Positions 1 to 11,495 of a stretch of DNA of 64,000 bases are shown piece by piece; within the stretch, counting starts at the first letter, position 1, and every line of letters starts with the position of its first letter. Source of the stretch: Streptomyces sp. NBC_00224 (GTDB lineage: Bacteria > Actinomycetota > Actinomycetes > Streptomycetales > Streptomycetaceae); assembly GCF_041435195.1 (NCBI RefSeq), contig NZ_CP108106.1, positions 1,426,001 through 1,490,000 on the forward strand, given 5' to 3'. The translations under genes and the position numbers were made by a program. The notes beneath the pieces were generated by a model, which saw nothing but the letters and a program-made list of their open reading frames with translations, was not told the origin of the DNA and ran no database searches.

Positions 1-3000
1 CGCCCGACGCCGTCCTGCCCACCCGTTTCGAGGCCCAGGCCGCCCGCACCCCGCACGCCGTCGCCGTCACGTACGAGGGCGCCTCGCTGACCTACGCGGA
101 GCTCAACGCCCGCGCCAACCGGATCGCCCGACTGCTGGTCGAGCGCGGCGCGGGACCGGGCAGGGTGGTTGCCCTGGCGCTGCCCCGCTCACTGGAGCTC
201 GTCGTCTCCCTGCTCGCCGTGGTCAAGTCCGGCGCCGCGTATCTGCCGCTGGACCCCGGCTACCCGGCCGAGCGCATCCGCGCGGTGGCCGCCGACGCCT
301 CGCCCGCGCTGCTCGTCACCGACGCGGCCACCGCTGCGACGCTTCCCGAGACCGGCGCCGCCGCCGTGGCCGTCGGGGACCCGGCCGTCGAGCGCGACCT
401 GGCCGCGCGCCCGGACACCGACCTCACCGACGCCGACCGCCCCGCGCCGCTCACCCCGGGCGACCCCGCGTACATCATCCACACCTCGGGCTCCACCGGG
501 CGCCCCAAGGGCGTGGTCATCCCGCACTCCAACGTCGTGCGGCTCTTCGAGACGTCCGCCGCGCACTTCGCCTTCGGCCCGGACGACGTGTGGACGCTCT
601 TCCACTCGTACGCCTTCGACTTCTCCGTCTGGGAGTTCTGGGGGCCGCTGCTGCACGGCGGCCGGCTCGTCGTCGTCCCGTACGACACCAGCCGCTCCCC
701 GCGCGACTTCCTGCGGCTGCTGCGGCGCGAGGGCGTCACCGTCCTCAACCAGACGCCCTCCGCCTTCCAGCAGCTCGTCCAGGCCGACCAGGAGGCCGGT
801 GACGAGGACGGCCCACTCGCCCTGCGGTACGTGGTGTTCGGCGGCGAGGCCCTGGAGCCCGCGCATCTGCGCCCCTGGCTGGAGCGGCACGGCGACGAGT
901 CGCCCGCCCTCGTCAACATGTACGGCATCACCGAGACCACCGTGCACGTCACCCACCAGCGCGTCACCCGCGAGCTGATCGAGGACCCGCGCGCCCGCAG
1001 CGTCATCGGCACCGCGCTCCCGGACCTTCGGGTGTACGTCCTCGACCACTGCCTCCAGCCGGTTCCGCCCGGTCGGGTGGGCGAGATGTACGTGGCGGGC
1101 CCCGGTCTCGCCCTCGGCTACCTCGACCGCCCCGAGCTGACCGCCGAGCGGTTCGTCGCCGACCCCTTCGGCGCGCCCGGCGAGCGGATGTACCGCACCG
1201 GCGACCTGGCCCGGCGCGCGGCCGACGGCACCCTGGAGTACGCGGGCCGCTCCGACCAGCAGGTGAAGATCCGCGGCTTCCGGATCGAGCCCGGCGAGAT
1301 CGAGGCCGCGCTCGTCGGCCACCCGGGCGTGGCCCGGGCCGCCGTGGTGACCCGGGAGACGGAGGGAGCGGCCGACCGGATCCTCGTGGCGTACGCGGTC
1401 CCCGCCCCCGGATCGCGTCCGGAACCGGCCGAACTGCGTCGCCATCTGGCCGAGTCGCTGCCCGAGCACATGGTGCCCAGCGCGTGCGTGGTCCTGGACG
1501 CGCTGCCCCTGACGGCCAACGGCAAGCTGGACGGCAAGGCCCTGCCCGCCCCCGACTTCGCCGCCGCGGCCACCGGCCGCGCCCCGGCCACCGGGTCCCA
1601 GGCGCTGGTGTGCCGCCTCTACGAGGAGCTGCTGCGGCTGCCGGAGGGGACGGTCGGCGCCGACGACAACTTCTTCGACCTCGGCGGGCACTCGCTGCTC
1701 GCCACCCGGCTGATGACCCGGCTTCGCGCGGCCACCGGCGCCGAGGTGTCGATGGCCGTCTTCTTCGCCCTGCCGACCCCGGCGGCGCTCGCCACCCACG
1801 TCACGTCCGACGGCGGACGACCGGCCCGGCCGACGCTGGTCCGGGCCGAGCGGCCGGACCCGGTGCCGCTCTCCGCCACCCAGCAGAGCATGTGGTTCCT
1901 CAACCAGCTGGACGGGGCGGCCGCCACGTACAACATTCCGCTGGTGGTCCCGCTGGAGCGGGAGATCGACGTGGACGCCCTGCGGGCGGCCCTGGCCGAT
2001 GTCGCCGACCGGCACGAGAGCCTGCGCACCCTGCTCCCGGAGACCGGCGGCACACCCCGCCAGGAGATAGCCGCGCCGGGCACCCTGCGGCCCGTGCTGC
2101 ACGTCGTCGACTGCCCCGCGCAGGAGGTCGAGGCGCATGTCGCCCTGGCGCGCGGGCACCGCTTCGACCTCACCCGGCACCAGCCGCTGTGGGCCGGTCT
2201 GTACGGGACGGGAGCCGCGCGGACGCTGGTGATCGTCCTGCACCACAGCGCGGCCGACGGCTGGTCGCTGCGCCCGCTGGCCGAGGACCTGTCCGCCGCG
2301 TACGCGGCCCGCGCCGAGGGCCGCGACCCGGGCTGGGACGAACTGCCGGTCCAGTACGCCGACTACACCCTGTGGCAGCGCGAGTTGCTGGCAGGCGCCA
2401 CCGGCCTGGCAGACCGTCAGCTGGCCTTCTGGAAGGACGCGCTCGACGGCCTTCCGGTGGAGATCCCGCTGCCCGCCGACCGCCCCCGCCCCCAGGCCCC
2501 GGGCCGCCGCGGCGGCCATCTGACCCTCGACGTCTCCGCCGACCTGCACCGCGCCCTGCTGCGCCTCGGAGACGAGAGCGGCGCGAGCCTGTTCATGGTG
2601 CTGCAGAGCGCCCTGGCCGCCCTGCTCACCCGCTGGGGCGCGGGCACGGACATCCCCGTCGGCACCCCCGTGGCCGGGCGCGCAGACGAGGCGCTCGACG
2701 ACCTGATCGGCCTGATGGCCAACTCGCTGGTCCTGCGCACCGACACCTCGGGCGACCCCGAGTTCCGTGAACTGCTCGCCCGCGTACGGGACTTCGACCT
2801 GGCCGCCTACGACCACCAGGACCTGCCCTTCGACCGGCTCGTGGAGGAGCTCAACCCGGCCCGCACCCCGGCCCGCCACCCGCTCTTCCAGGTCATGCTC
2901 GCCCTGCAGAACAACACCGAGGCCGTGCTGCGGCTCGGCGGAAACGAGGCGCCGCTGCGGCCCAGCGCCACCGGCACCGCCAAGTTCGACCTCTTCGTGG

Positions 3001-6000
3001 ACGTGGTGGAGCACCGCGGGCAGGACGGCGCCGGGGACGGCCTCGCCTGCCACATCGAGTACGCCGCCGACCTGTTCGACCACGCGACCGTGGAGCGCGC
3101 CGCGCTCGCCCTGCACGCCCTGCTGGCCGCCGTGGCGGACGATCCCGGTCTGCACCTCGGCGCCCTGCCCGCGCCCGAGCCCGCCGTCCGGGGCGAGGCG
3201 GCTTCGGATGCGCTGTTCGACGGCGCGGACCTGGAGCGCGAGCTCCTCGCCCGGGGCGATCTGCGCGACGCCGTGGCCCTGGCGGGCGCGGACGGGCGGC
3301 CGACCGTGTTCGCCGTGCCCACCCGGGCCGCCGCGACCGAGCAGGCGGCCCGCGCCCTGCGGCGCACCGACTCCGAGCCCGCTCCCCGGATCACCGCCGT
3401 CAGCGACCTGCCGAGGAACCCCGACGGCACCCTGGACACCGCGGCGCTCGGCCAACTGCCCGTCATCGACACCGAGACCGCCGAGCAGTGGGAGCGCGGC
3501 CTGGCCCAGCTGCCGGGCATCCGCTCGGCGACCGTGGCCCTGGAGGAAGTCACCGAGCAGATCGGCCGGTTGTACATCGGCTCGTCCTCCTCGCGCACGG
3601 ACGCACCCGCGCACAGCTCCGACGCCGGCGCAGGCAAGGCCGTGCCCGCACTGAGCGAGGGGCCCGAGCTGCCCGAGCCGACGGTGGGCAGTTGGGCCGA
3701 GGCGCTGCGGCGGGCGGCCGAGGGCGGCCCGCACGCCGAGGTCGTCCACGTCCGCGCCGACGGCACCGAGACGCGGCGCGGCTACGCCTCGCTGATCGAG
3801 GAGGCCTCCCGCGTCCTGGGCGGCCTGCGCGAGCTCGGGCTGCGCCCCGGAGACCAGGTGATCCTCCAGTGCGAGGACACCGAGGACTTCCTCGCCACCC
3901 TGTGGGGCTGTGTCCTGGGCGGCTTCGTCACCGTGCCGCTGACCGTCCCCGTCTCGTACGCGACGACGTCGGCGCCCCTGACCAAGCTGGAGGGGGTGTG
4001 GGAGATGCTGCACCGCCCCTGGATCATCACCTCCGCGTCCGGCGAGGCGGGCCTGCGCGACCTCGCGCGGCGGCGGGAGTGGCCCGGTCTGCGGCTGACC
4101 ACGACCGACGCGCTGCGCGCGGGAACCCTCGACGAGGACTGGCACCCCTCGCAACCCGACGACGTGGTGCTGATGCTGCTGACCTCGGGAAGCACCGGGC
4201 TGCCCAAGGCGGTCCGGCTCAGCCACCGCAACGTCCTGACCCGGGCGGCGGCCACCGCCTCCCTCAACTCGCTGACCGAGCACGACGTCTCGGTCAACTG
4301 GATCCCGCTCGACCACGTCACCGGTGTGGTCATGTTCCATCTGCGCGACGTCTATCTGGGCTGCCGCCAGGTGCACGCGCCGACCTCCTGGATCCTGGAG
4401 GACCCGCTGCGCTGGGTGGACCTGGCGCACCGGCACCGGGCCAGTGTCACCTGGGCGCCCAACTTCGCGTTCGGCCTGGTCAGTGAGCAGGCGCACCGGA
4501 TGGCCGGGCGGCCCTGGGACCTGTCTCCCATGCGTCTGGTGATGAACGCGGGCGAAGTGGTGGTCGCCGCGACCGCGCGGCGCTTCCTGGAGGTACTGAA
4601 GCCCTTCGGGCTGCCGCAGGACGTCATGCACCCGTGCTGGGGCATGTCCGAGACCTCCTCGGTGGTCACCGACACCGTGCTCGCGGCCGAGCCGCAGCCC
4701 GGCGAGGAGACGTTCGTCAGCTGCGGGCTGCCCTACCCGGGCTTCGCCATGCGGATCGTGGACGACCAGGACCGTATCGTCGCCGAGGGCACCGCGGGCC
4801 GGCTCCAGGTGCGCGGCACCACCGTGACCTCCGCCTACCACGACAACCCGAAGGCGAACGCCGAGTCGTTCACCCCCGAGGGCTGGTTCGAGACCGGCGA
4901 CCTGGCCTTCCTGCGCTCCGGCGAGCTCTACATCACCGGCCGCGCCAAGGACGTCATCATCGTCAACGGCGTCAACCACTACAGCCATGAGATCGAGTCC
5001 TGCGTCGAGGAACTCCCCTTCGTCGTACGGAGTTTCACCGCGGCCTGCGCGGTGCGCACCGACCCCGCGGCGGGCACCGACGAGCTCGCGCTCTTCTTCC
5101 ACGTGGAGGAGGGCACGGACGTCACCCAGGCGCTGCGCGCCGTCCGCGGCAAGGTCACCCGGGAGATCGGCATCAGCCCGGCGCACCTGATGCCGGTCGA
5201 GGCGGCCGTGATCCCCAAGACGGAGATCGGGAAGATCCAGCGCACCCAGCTGCGCAAGCGGTTCGAGGCGGGCGAGTTCGACTCGGCCGCCCAGGCGTCG
5301 GAGATCCTGCTCGGCAGCACCGCGACCGTGCCGGACTGGTTCCTGCGCCCGGTGTGGCAGCGCGCCGAGCGCGTCCACGCCCCGGCCGTGCCCGGCGGGC
5401 ACACCCTGGTGCTTGCCGGGCGCCACGCACCGGCCGCCGAGGTGGCCGACGCGGTCGCGGAGCGGCTGCGCGTACGGGGCGGGCGGTGCACGGTGGTCAC
5501 CGCCGGGCCGGAGTTCGCCCGGCTCGACGCCGCCGCCTACCGGGTGCGCGTCGACGCGGCCGAGGACTACGGACGCCTGCTGGACGGGCTCGCGGCGGAC
5601 GACCGGCCCGTGGACACCGTCCTGCACCTGGGCACGCTCGGCGTGGAAGGCGGCGAACCGGGGAGCGTGGGCGAGCTGTTGGAGGCTCAGCGCGACGGCG
5701 CCGACTCCCTGCTCTGCCTCGCCCAGGCCCTGACGGCCCGTCACACCTCGGGTCGCCGGGTCGCCGTCCACTTCGTCGGCGTGGAGGCTCAGGCGGTGCG
5801 CGCGGGTGAACGCCCCTCCTACGCGCACGGCGCCGTCGGCGGTCTCCTCAAGAGCCTGCGCGAGGAGCTGCCCTGGCTGAGCACCGTCCAGCTGGACCTG
5901 GCGGCCGGAGGCAGCCCGCACGAGACCGCCGAACTGCTGCTCGCCGAGGCCGCCGCGCCGGTGGCCGACGCCGAGGTGGCCTTCCGCGACGGGCAGCGCT

Positions 6001-7403
6001 GGATCCGCCGCCTCGCCCCGCTGCCCGACCCCCTGCCGCGCACGCCGGTGCCCGTCGCCGAGGGGTTCCGCCTCGTCAGCGGCGGCCTCGGCGGAGTGGC
6101 CGGGCGGCTGGCGGAGCACCTGCTCAGGACGCCGGGCACCCGGCTCCTCCTGGTCGGGCGCACCCAACTGCCCGACGAGGACAGCTGGGACAAGCACCTC
6201 GCCGAGGGCGGGCCGCTCGCCCGCCGGATCGAGACGTACCGGACCCTGCGCGAGCAGGGCGACGTGCGGTACGCGAGCGCCGACATCACCGACCTGGACG
6301 CGCTGCGCGCCGTCGTCGACGAGGCGTCCGCCGCCTGGTCCGCCCCGCTGGCCGGGGTGGTGCACCTCGCGGGCCGCTTCGAGCAGCGGGCGGTGGCCGA
6401 TCTGGGCCTGGACGAGTGGCGGGCGGCGCTGGCCGCCAAGGTCACCGGCGGCTGGGCACTGCACCGGCTCGCCCAGGAGCACGCGGCCCGCTCGTTCGTC
6501 TCGTTCTCCTCGGTCAACGGCTACTTCGGCGGCTCCATGAGCAGCTCCTACGCCGCCGCCAACGCCTTCCTCGACGCCCTCGCCGCCCATCAGCGCGGCG
6601 CCGGCCTGGACGCGCAGAGCCTGGCCTGGAGCATGTGGGACGAGCTCGGCATGAGCGAGGGGTACGGCCTCAAGTCGCTGACGGAGGCACGCGGTTACCG
6701 CGTCCTGGACGCCTCCGCCGCACTGCGCTCCTTCGACCTGGCCCGCACCCTGGACGAGCCGCACCTGCTGATCGGCACCGACCGGGCCATGCCCTGGGTG
6801 CGCGGGCACGTCCGGGCAGCGCTGCGCCCGGTGCACCGCCTCGCGGGCCGGGTGGTCCTGGAGGACGACGCCGACCTCGGCGCCCTGTACACGGCGGCCG
6901 GGAAGTCCGCCGAGGCGGCCGGGGCCACCGGCAACTGGGTGCTGCGCGCGGCCGGTTCGTCGACGGCCGAGGCGGCCGGAGGAGCCTCCGACGACTCCGC
7001 CGAGGGGCTGCGCCGACTGGAGAAGATCCTCAGCGCCATCTGGTGCCGCGTCCTGGAGCGCGACCGGGTCGGCGTCGAGGAGAACTTCTTCGACCTCGGC
7101 GGCCACTCGCTGCTCCTGGTCCGCGCCCAGGGCGCGGTCAACGAGGAACTCGGCTGCGAGCTGAGCGTGGTGGACCTGTTCAGCCACCCCAGCGTCCGGG
7201 CGCTGGCCCGCCACCTCACCGACATCGGCGCCGGCGGCGCTCCCGCCGACCCCGTGCCCGCCACGGCGCCGGACAGCGCCCCGTCCGCCGGTCTCGACCG
7301 CGTACGGCAGCGGGCCGAGCGCCAGCGCGCCGCGCGGGCGGCCCGCCGCCCCGCCCCGAACACCCCGCACACCGAGCACGAAGGACCCCGTAACGATGGA
7401 TGA
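1..7403 (+). CDS. antC: Antimycin NRPS AntC, 5' end cut off by window edge
   Basis: The reading frame is open from base 3, so the start lies outside the window. Visible domain order is A1 (about 3-1550), carrier (about 1600-1810, GGHSL), condensation (about 1860-3180, HHSAADG), a second adenylating domain of fatty-acyl/aryl-ligase type (about 3660-5330, [10 protein letters not shown]), a ketoreductase (about 6050-6800, SSVNGYFGG and SYAAANAF) and a second carrier (about 7010-7220). Read by eye, the A1 specificity residues are D-F-W-N-V-G-M-V-H, one change from the classic threonine code DFWNIGMVHK. In antimycin biosynthesis AntC loads threonine, then pyruvate, which its KR reduces to lactate. 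The A2 domain has no classical NRPS A4/A5 motifs, which fits a non-amino-acid substrate. The stop overlaps antD by 8 bases. An N-terminal C domain is expected outside the window. Confidence 0.93.
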   Translation, partial: PDAVLPTRFEAQAARTPHAVAVTYEGASLTYAELNARANRIARLLVERGAGPGRVVALALPRSLELVVSLLAVVKSGAAYLPLDPGYPAERIRAVAADASPALLVTDAATAATLPETGAAAVAVGDPAVERDLAARPDTDLTDADRPAPLTPGDPAYIIHTSGSTGRPKGVVIPHSNVVRLFETSAAHFAFGPDDVWTLFHSYAFDFSVWEFWGPLLHGGRLVVVPYDTSRSPRDFLRLLRREGVTVLNQTPSAFQQLVQADQEAGDEDGPLALRYVVFGGEALEPAHLRPWLERHGDESPALVNMYGITETTVHVTHQRVTRELIEDPRARSVIGTALPDLRVYVLDHCLQPVPPGRVGEMYVAGPGLALGYLDRPELTAERFVADPFGAPGERMYRTGDLARRAADGTLEYAGRSDQQVKIRGFRIEPGEIEAALVGHPGVARAAVVTRETEGAADRILVAYAVPAPGSRPEPAELRRHLAESLPEHMVPSACVVLDALPLTANGKLDGKALPAPDFAAAATGRAPATGSQALVCRLYEELLRLPEGTVGADDNFFDLGGHSLLATRLMTRLRAATGAEVSMAVFFALPTPAALATHVTSDGGRPARPTLVRAERPDPVPLSATQQSMWFLNQLDGAAATYNIPLVVPLEREIDVDALRAALADVADRHESLRTLLPETGGTPRQEIAAPGTLRPVLHVVDCPAQEVEAHVALARGHRFDLTRHQPLWAGLYGTGAARTLVIVLHHSAADGWSLRPLAEDLSAAYAARAEGRDPGWDELPVQYADYTLWQRELLAGATGLADRQLAFWKDALDGLPVEIPLPADRPRPQAPGRRGGHLTLDVSADLHRALLRLGDESGASLFMVLQSALAALLTRWGAGTDIPVGTPVAGRADEALDDLIGLMANSLVLRTDTSGDPEFRELLARVRDFDLAAYDHQDLPFDRLVEELNPARTPARHPLFQVMLALQNNTEAVLRLGGNEAPLRPSATGTAKFDLFVDVVEHRGQDGAGDGLACHIEYAADLFDHATVERAALALHALLAAVADDPGLHLGALPAPEPAVRGEAASDALFDGADLERELLARGDLRDAVALAGADGRPTVFAVPTRAAATEQAARALRRTDSEPAPRITAVSDLPRNPDGTLDTAALGQLPVIDTETAEQWERGLAQLPGIRSATVALEEVTEQIGRLYIGSSSSRTDAPAHSSDAGAGKAVPALSEGPELPEPTVGSWAEALRRAAEGGPHAEVVHVRADGTETRRGYASLIEEASRVLGGLRELGLRPGDQVILQCEDTEDFLATLWGCVLGGFVTVPLTVPVSYATTSAPLTKLEGVWEMLHRPWIITSASGEAGLRDLARRREWPGLRLTTTDALRAGTLDEDWHPSQPDDVVLMLLTSGSTGLPKAVRLSHRNVLTRAAATASLNSLTEHDVSVNWIPLDHVTGVVMFHLRDVYLGCRQVHAPTSWILEDPLRWVDLAHRHRASVTWAPNFAFGLVSEQAHRMAGRPWDLSPMRLVMNAGEVVVAATARRFLEVLKPFGLPQDVMHPCWGMSETSSVVTDTVLAAEPQPGEETFVSCGLPYPGFAMRIVDDQDRIVAEGTAGRLQVRGTTVTSAYHDNPKANAESFTPEGWFETGDLAFLRSGELYITGRAKDVIIVNGVNHYSHEIESCVEELPFVVRSFTAACAVRTDPAAGTDELALFFHVEEGTDVTQALRAVRGKVTREIGISPAHLMPVEAAVIPKTEIGKIQRTQLRKRFEAGEFDSAAQASEILLGSTATVPDWFLRPVWQRAERVHAPAVPGGHTLVLAGRHAPAAEVADAVAERLRVRGGRCTVVTAGPEFARLDAAAYRVRVDAAEDYGRLLDGLAADDRPVDTVLHLGTLGVEGGEPGSVGELLEAQRDGADSLLCLAQALTARHTSGRRVAVHFVGVEAQAVRAGERPSYAHGAVGGLLKSLREELPWLSTVQLDLAAGGSPHETAELLLAEAAAPVADAEVAFRDGQRWIRRLAPLPDPLPRTPVPVAEGFRLVSGGLGGVAGRLAEHLLRTPGTRLLLVGRTQLPDEDSWDKHLAEGGPLARRIETYRTLREQGDVRYASADITDLDALRAVVDEASAAWSAPLAGVVHLAGRFEQRAVADLGLDEWRAALAAKVTGGWALHRLAQEHAARSFVSFSSVNGYFGGSMSSSYAAANAFLDALAAHQRGAGLDAQSLAWSMWDELGMSEGYGLKSLTEARGYRVLDASAALRSFDLARTLDEPHLLIGTDRAMPWVRGHVRAALRPVHRLAGRVVLEDDADLGALYTAAGKSAEAAGATGNWVLRAAGSSTAEAAGGASDDSAEGLRRLEKILSAIWCRVLERDRVGVEENFFDLGGHSLLLVRAQGAVNEELGCELSVVDLFSHPSVRALARHLTDIGAGGAPADPVPATAPDSAPSAGLDRVRQRAERQRAARAARRPAPNTPHTEHEGPRNDG

Positions 7404-10400
7404 GACAGACCGGCCGGAGTACGGGCCCGACACGGCGATCGCGGTCGTCGGCATGGCGGCGCGCCTCCCCGGCGCCGACACGGTCGAGGAGTTCTGGGAG
7501 AACCTGGCGGCGGGCCGGGAGTCGATCCGGCCCATCACCGACGAGGAGTTCCTGGCGGCGGGCGGCGACCCCGACGGTCTGGCCGACCCCGACCTGGTGC
7601 GGATGGCCTCGGTGGTCGAGGGCATCGACCGGTTCGACTCCGCCTTCTTCGGCTACAGCCCGGCCGAGGCCGAGGTCATCGATCCGCAGCAGCGCCTGCT
7701 CCTGGAGTGCGCCTACCACGCCCTGGAGGAGGCGGGATACGCCGACGGGCACGGCGACCTCCAGGTCGGCGTGTACGCGGGAGCGGGCGACAGCCGCTAC
7801 TACCCCGGGCACGTCCACCCCCGCTTCGCCGGACAGAGCGCCTCGGTCGCCCTGGTCCACGCGGCCACCAGCAACTCGCTGGGCACCCTGGCCACCCGGA
7901 TCTCGTACGAACTGGGCCTGACCGGGCCCAGCCTCTCGCTCCAGACGGCGTGTTCCACCGCGCTCGTCGGGATCCACACCGCCTGCCAGGACCTGATCGA
8001 CTACCGGTGCGACGTCGCGCTCGCCGGGGCCGCCTCCCTCAACCCGTCGGCGCTGCTGGGCTATCGGCACGTGCCCGACGGGCCGTTCTCGCCGGACGGC
8101 CGCTGCCGGGCGTTCGCCGCCGACGCGGCGGGCACCTCCTCGGGCGACGGCGTCGGCATGGTGGTCCTCAAGCGCCTGGCGGACGCCCTCGCCGACGGCG
8201 ACCGCGTCCGCGCGGTGATCCGGGGCTCGGCCATCAACAACGACGGCCGCCGCAAGGTCGGTTTCACCGCCCCCAGCACCGAGGGCCAGACGGAGGCGAT
8301 CCTCGCCGCCCAGGTGGCCGCGGGCGTCGACGCCGACTCCATCGGCTATGTGGAGGCCCACGGCACCGCCACCCGCATCGGCGACCCCATCGAAGTGGCC
8401 GCCCTGACCCGGGCATTCCGCGAGAGCAGTGACCGCGAGCAGTTCTGCGCCCTGGGGTCGGTCAAGAGCAACATCGGCCACCTGGGCGCCGCCGCCGGGA
8501 TCGCCGGGTTCATCAAGATCGTGCTGGCTCTGGAGCACCGGCAGATACCGCCGACCCTCCACTTCGAGCAGCCCAACCCGCTGATCGACTTCGCGGCGAG
8601 CCCGTTCCGGGTGCCGACCGCCCTTGAAGAGTGGGACTCCGGCTCCGCGCCGCGCCGGGCCGCCGTCAGCGCGTTCGGGGTCGGCGGCACCAACGCCCAT
8701 GTGATCGTGGAGGAGGCCCCGCCCGCGCCGCCCGCACCGGCTCCCCGCAAGGAGGAGAACCCGCGCTGGCACGTGCTGCCGCTCTCCGCCCGCACCCCCG
8801 GCGCGCTGCGCGGACAGGCCGAGAGCCTCGGGCGCCACCTCACCGAACACCCCGAGCTCGATCTGACGGACGTCGCCCACACCCTGCGCACCGACCGTCC
8901 CGCCATGCCCCACCGGGCGGCGGTGGCGGCGCAGAGCGCCGAGCAGGCCGCGCGGATCCTGCTGCACCCGCTCCAGGCACCCGCCGAGGTGCGCGGCGAG
9001 GACGCCCCGCCGGTCGCGTTCCTGCTGCCCGGCGGCGGCACCCAGTACATCGGCATGGGCGCCGGGCTCTACCGCGATCTGCCGGTCTACCGGGACGCCG
9101 TCGACCGCTGTGCCGCGATCCTGCGGCCGGTGACCGGCCGCGATCTGCGCACCGCGCTGTACGAGCACTCCGAACCCGGCGGCGTCGACGCCTTCCTGGC
9201 CCTGGTGGTCACCGAATACGCCCTGGCCACCGCGCTGATGGAGCACGGCGTACGGCCCGCCGCCTTCATCGGGCACTCGCTGGGCGAGTACACCGCGGCC
9301 ACACTGGCCGGGGTGATGACGCCGGAGGAGATGCTGCCGCTGGTCGCGGAGCGGATCCGGCTGATCGCCTCGGCCGGGGGCGCCACCGTGGGCGTGGCTC
9401 TCGGCGAGGAGGCCCTGCGCGGCTACCTCACCGACGACTTGTCGCTGGCGGCCGTCAACGGCCCGGCCGCCTGTACGGTCGCGGGGCGCCAGGACGCGGT
9501 GGCGGCCCTGGAGGCGCGGCTGCTCGCGGACGAGGTCGCCTTCCGCCGGCTGCGGTTGCCGGCGGCCGCGCACTCCCACGTCCTGGACCCGATCCTGCCC
9601 GCCTTCGCGGACGTGCTGCGGACCATGACACTGCGGGCGCCGACCATCCCGTACATCACCAATGTCACCGGCACCTGGGTCACCGACGAGCAGGCGACGA
9701 GCGTCGAGCACTGGCTCGACCACACCCGCCGCACCGTCCGGTTCGCGGACGGCATCGCCTCGCTCTGGCAGCACGGCAACCCGCTGTTCGTCGAGATCGG
9801 CCCCGGCGACAGCCTCGCCAAGCTGGCCGGGGCGCGGCTGGGGGACGCACCGGTGGCCACGGTCCCCACCATGCGCCACGCCAAGGCCGCCACCCCCGAC
9901 GGACAGGTCTTCGCGGAGGCACTCGGCCGGCTGTGGAGCGCGGGCGTGCCCGCCGACATCACCGGCCCGGACGACGCGCGCGAGCCGTGCCGAGTGCCAC
10001 TGCCGGGGTACGCCTTCGAGCGGCGCCGCCACTGGATCGAGGCGCCCGGCGCCAGGCCGACCGCCGGTACGGACGACGAGGCGGCGCCGGGGAGCGGCTC
10101 CGGCCGGGCACCCCGCCCCTACCTCACGACCGAGTACGCCGCGCCCCGGACCCCGCGGGAGCGCGCCGTGGCCGGGCACTGGGAGGAGGCCCTGGGCATC
10201 GAGGGCATCGGCATCCACGACAACTACTTCGACCTGGGCGGCGACTCGATGCGCGCCGTGATCCTCGCGGGCCGGATGCGCACCGAGGGCGTCCTGGACG
10301 TCCCGGCCGCCGCGTTCCTGTCGGCGCCCACCGTCGCGGGGCTCGTCGCGCTGGCCGGGCGCGGCGGCGCGGCCGGGCGGGACGCGTTCGCCCCGCTGCT

Positions 10401-11202
10401 GCCGCTGCGCGCCGACGGCGACCAGCGCCCGCTGTTCTGTGTGCACCCCGGCGCGGGCATCGCCTGGCGCTACACCGGTCTGCTGCCCCACCTCGGGGCC
10501 CGCCAGCCGGTCTACGGCCTCCAGGCCCACGGCCTGGACGGCACCCGGGAACCGGCCGCCGACGCCAAGGACATGGTCGACTCCTATCTCGCCCATCTGC
10601 GCGAGGTGCAGCCGGAGGGCCCGTACCGGCTGATGGGCTGGTCCTACGGCGGGTTCGTCGCCCACGCGATGGCCACCGCGCTGCAACGGCAGGGCGAGGA
10701 GGTCGAGTTGCTGGCCATGCTGGATGCCCCGCTGACCCAGGACGAGGCCGCCGACCCGGCCGCGACCGAGCGCCAGGTGGCGTCCCTGCTGGTGCGCGTC
10801 GCGGGCCTGGAGATGCCCGACGGCGGGGCGAGGGACGTCGACGAGGTGGTCCGGCTGATCGGCGAGGACGGCGCGGAGCGGGGGCCCTCGCCGGTGACCC
10901 GCGAGGAAGCGCTCGCGATCGCCCGGGTGATGCGCAACAACCTCGCCATCGCCGGCGAGTTCGCCCCCGAGGTGTTCCGCGGCGACGTGCTCTTCTTCAG
11001 CGCCACCGAGGACGCCCCCGCCTCCGCCGAACCGGCCGACCTGTCGCTGGCGACCGGAAAGGCCGACAGCTGGCGCCCGTACGTCGGCGGCGTCCTCACC
11101 GACCACGCCGTGCCCTGCGGCCACTACGAGATGACCGAGCCGGAGCCGGTGGCCCGCATCGGCGCGGTGCTCGCCGCCGCCCTGCGGCCCGCCGCCGGAT
11201 GA
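7396..11202 (+). CDS. antD: Antimycin PKS AntD (KS-AT-ACP-TE)
   Basis: This 1268-residue single-module PKS carries a KS at about 12-440 (Cys186 in TACSTAL, His322 in EAHGTAT, His362 in SNIGHLG). The AT lies at about 540-830 (Ser628 in GHSLGE), the ACP at about 920-985 (Ser951 in GGDSM) and the type I TE at about 1010-1262 (Ser1083 in GWSYGG). In the known pathway it extends the threonyl-lactyl chain with an alkylmalonyl unit, and the TE closes the nine-membered dilactone. The AT has LLPGGGTQ where most read FPGQGAQ, and AAAHSH where malonyl-specific ATs have HAFH. This fits the broad alkylmalonyl tolerance known for antimycins. There is no KR; the keto group is thought to be reduced by the separate AntM. 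The ATG start overlaps the end of antC. Confidence 0.95.
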   Translation: MDETDRPEYGPDTAIAVVGMAARLPGADTVEEFWENLAAGRESIRPITDEEFLAAGGDPDGLADPDLVRMASVVEGIDRFDSAFFGYSPAEAEVIDPQQRLLLECAYHALEEAGYADGHGDLQVGVYAGAGDSRYYPGHVHPRFAGQSASVALVHAATSNSLGTLATRISYELGLTGPSLSLQTACSTALVGIHTACQDLIDYRCDVALAGAASLNPSALLGYRHVPDGPFSPDGRCRAFAADAAGTSSGDGVGMVVLKRLADALADGDRVRAVIRGSAINNDGRRKVGFTAPSTEGQTEAILAAQVAAGVDADSIGYVEAHGTATRIGDPIEVAALTRAFRESSDREQFCALGSVKSNIGHLGAAAGIAGFIKIVLALEHRQIPPTLHFEQPNPLIDFAASPFRVPTALEEWDSGSAPRRAAVSAFGVGGTNAHVIVEEAPPAPPAPAPRKEENPRWHVLPLSARTPGALRGQAESLGRHLTEHPELDLTDVAHTLRTDRPAMPHRAAVAAQSAEQAARILLHPLQAPAEVRGEDAPPVAFLLPGGGTQYIGMGAGLYRDLPVYRDAVDRCAAILRPVTGRDLRTALYEHSEPGGVDAFLALVVTEYALATALMEHGVRPAAFIGHSLGEYTAATLAGVMTPEEMLPLVAERIRLIASAGGATVGVALGEEALRGYLTDDLSLAAVNGPAACTVAGRQDAVAALEARLLADEVAFRRLRLPAAAHSHVLDPILPAFADVLRTMTLRAPTIPYITNVTGTWVTDEQATSVEHWLDHTRRTVRFADGIASLWQHGNPLFVEIGPGDSLAKLAGARLGDAPVATVPTMRHAKAATPDGQVFAEALGRLWSAGVPADITGPDDAREPCRVPLPGYAFERRRHWIEAPGARPTAGTDDEAAPGSGSGRAPRPYLTTEYAAPRTPRERAVAGHWEEALGIEGIGIHDNYFDLGGDSMRAVILAGRMRTEGVLDVPAAAFLSAPTVAGLVALAGRGGAAGRDAFAPLLPLRADGDQRPLFCVHPGAGIAWRYTGLLPHLGARQPVYGLQAHGLDGTREPAADAKDMVDSYLAHLREVQPEGPYRLMGWSYGGFVAHAMATALQRQGEEVELLAMLDAPLTQDEAADPAATERQVASLLVRVAGLEMPDGGARDVDEVVRLIGEDGAERGPSPVTREEALAIARVMRNNLAIAGEFAPEVFRGDVLFFSATEDAPASAEPADLSLATGKADSWRPYVGGVLTDHAVPCGHYEMTEPEPVARIGAVLAAALRPAAG

Positions 11203-11279
11203 CCACCCCAACGCCGCGCCGCACACCCGACCGTGCGGCGCACCGCGGCCCCGGCCGCGCAGCAACGAAGGGAACAACC

Positions 11280-11495
11280 GTGCCAAGTCCGTTCGAGCCC
11301 CGCGGCGAGGACGAGCCGTCGCACCTGGTGCTCGTCAACGCGGCGGGAGAGCACTCCCTGTGGCCCGCCTTCGCCGCCGTACCGGCCGGATGGGACGCCA
11401 CCGGACCCGCCGCCGCCCACCGTGCCTGCCTCGCCCGCCTGGCGCGGGCCGACCGCCACCCGTCCCCCGAGACACCCTCAGGAGCCACCACGTGA
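11280..11495 (+). CDS. MbtH-like NRPS accessory protein
   Basis: This small gene encodes 71 residues from a GTG start, preceded by an AAGGGA ribosome-binding site. It shows the MbtH family core: an N-terminal PF, then LVLVN, HSLWP and VPAGW with the two diagnostic tryptophans. The C-terminal W-D-x-RP signature is not evident, so the tail is divergent. MbtH proteins bind NRPS adenylation domains and help them fold or activate amino acids. The natural partner here is the threonine-activating A domain of AntC. The stop overlaps the GTG start of antE, placing it in one operon with antC, antD and antE. I do not recall an MbtH gene among the usual antA-Q set. Confidence 0.85.
   Translation: MPSPFEPRGEDEPSHLVLVNAAGEHSLWPAFAAVPAGWDATGPAAAHRACLARLARADRHPSPETPSGATT

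Noticed and set aside
189..7625. A 2478-codon open frame on the minus strand opposite antC.
   Set aside because: It mirrors the NRPS codon pattern of GC-rich DNA, has no recognisable domain, and is full of low-complexity Gly/Arg/Val. It is a shadow of antC.
7216..11286. A 1356-codon minus-strand frame opposite antD.
   Set aside because: No domain or start context; it is the antisense image of the KS-AT-ACP-TE gene.
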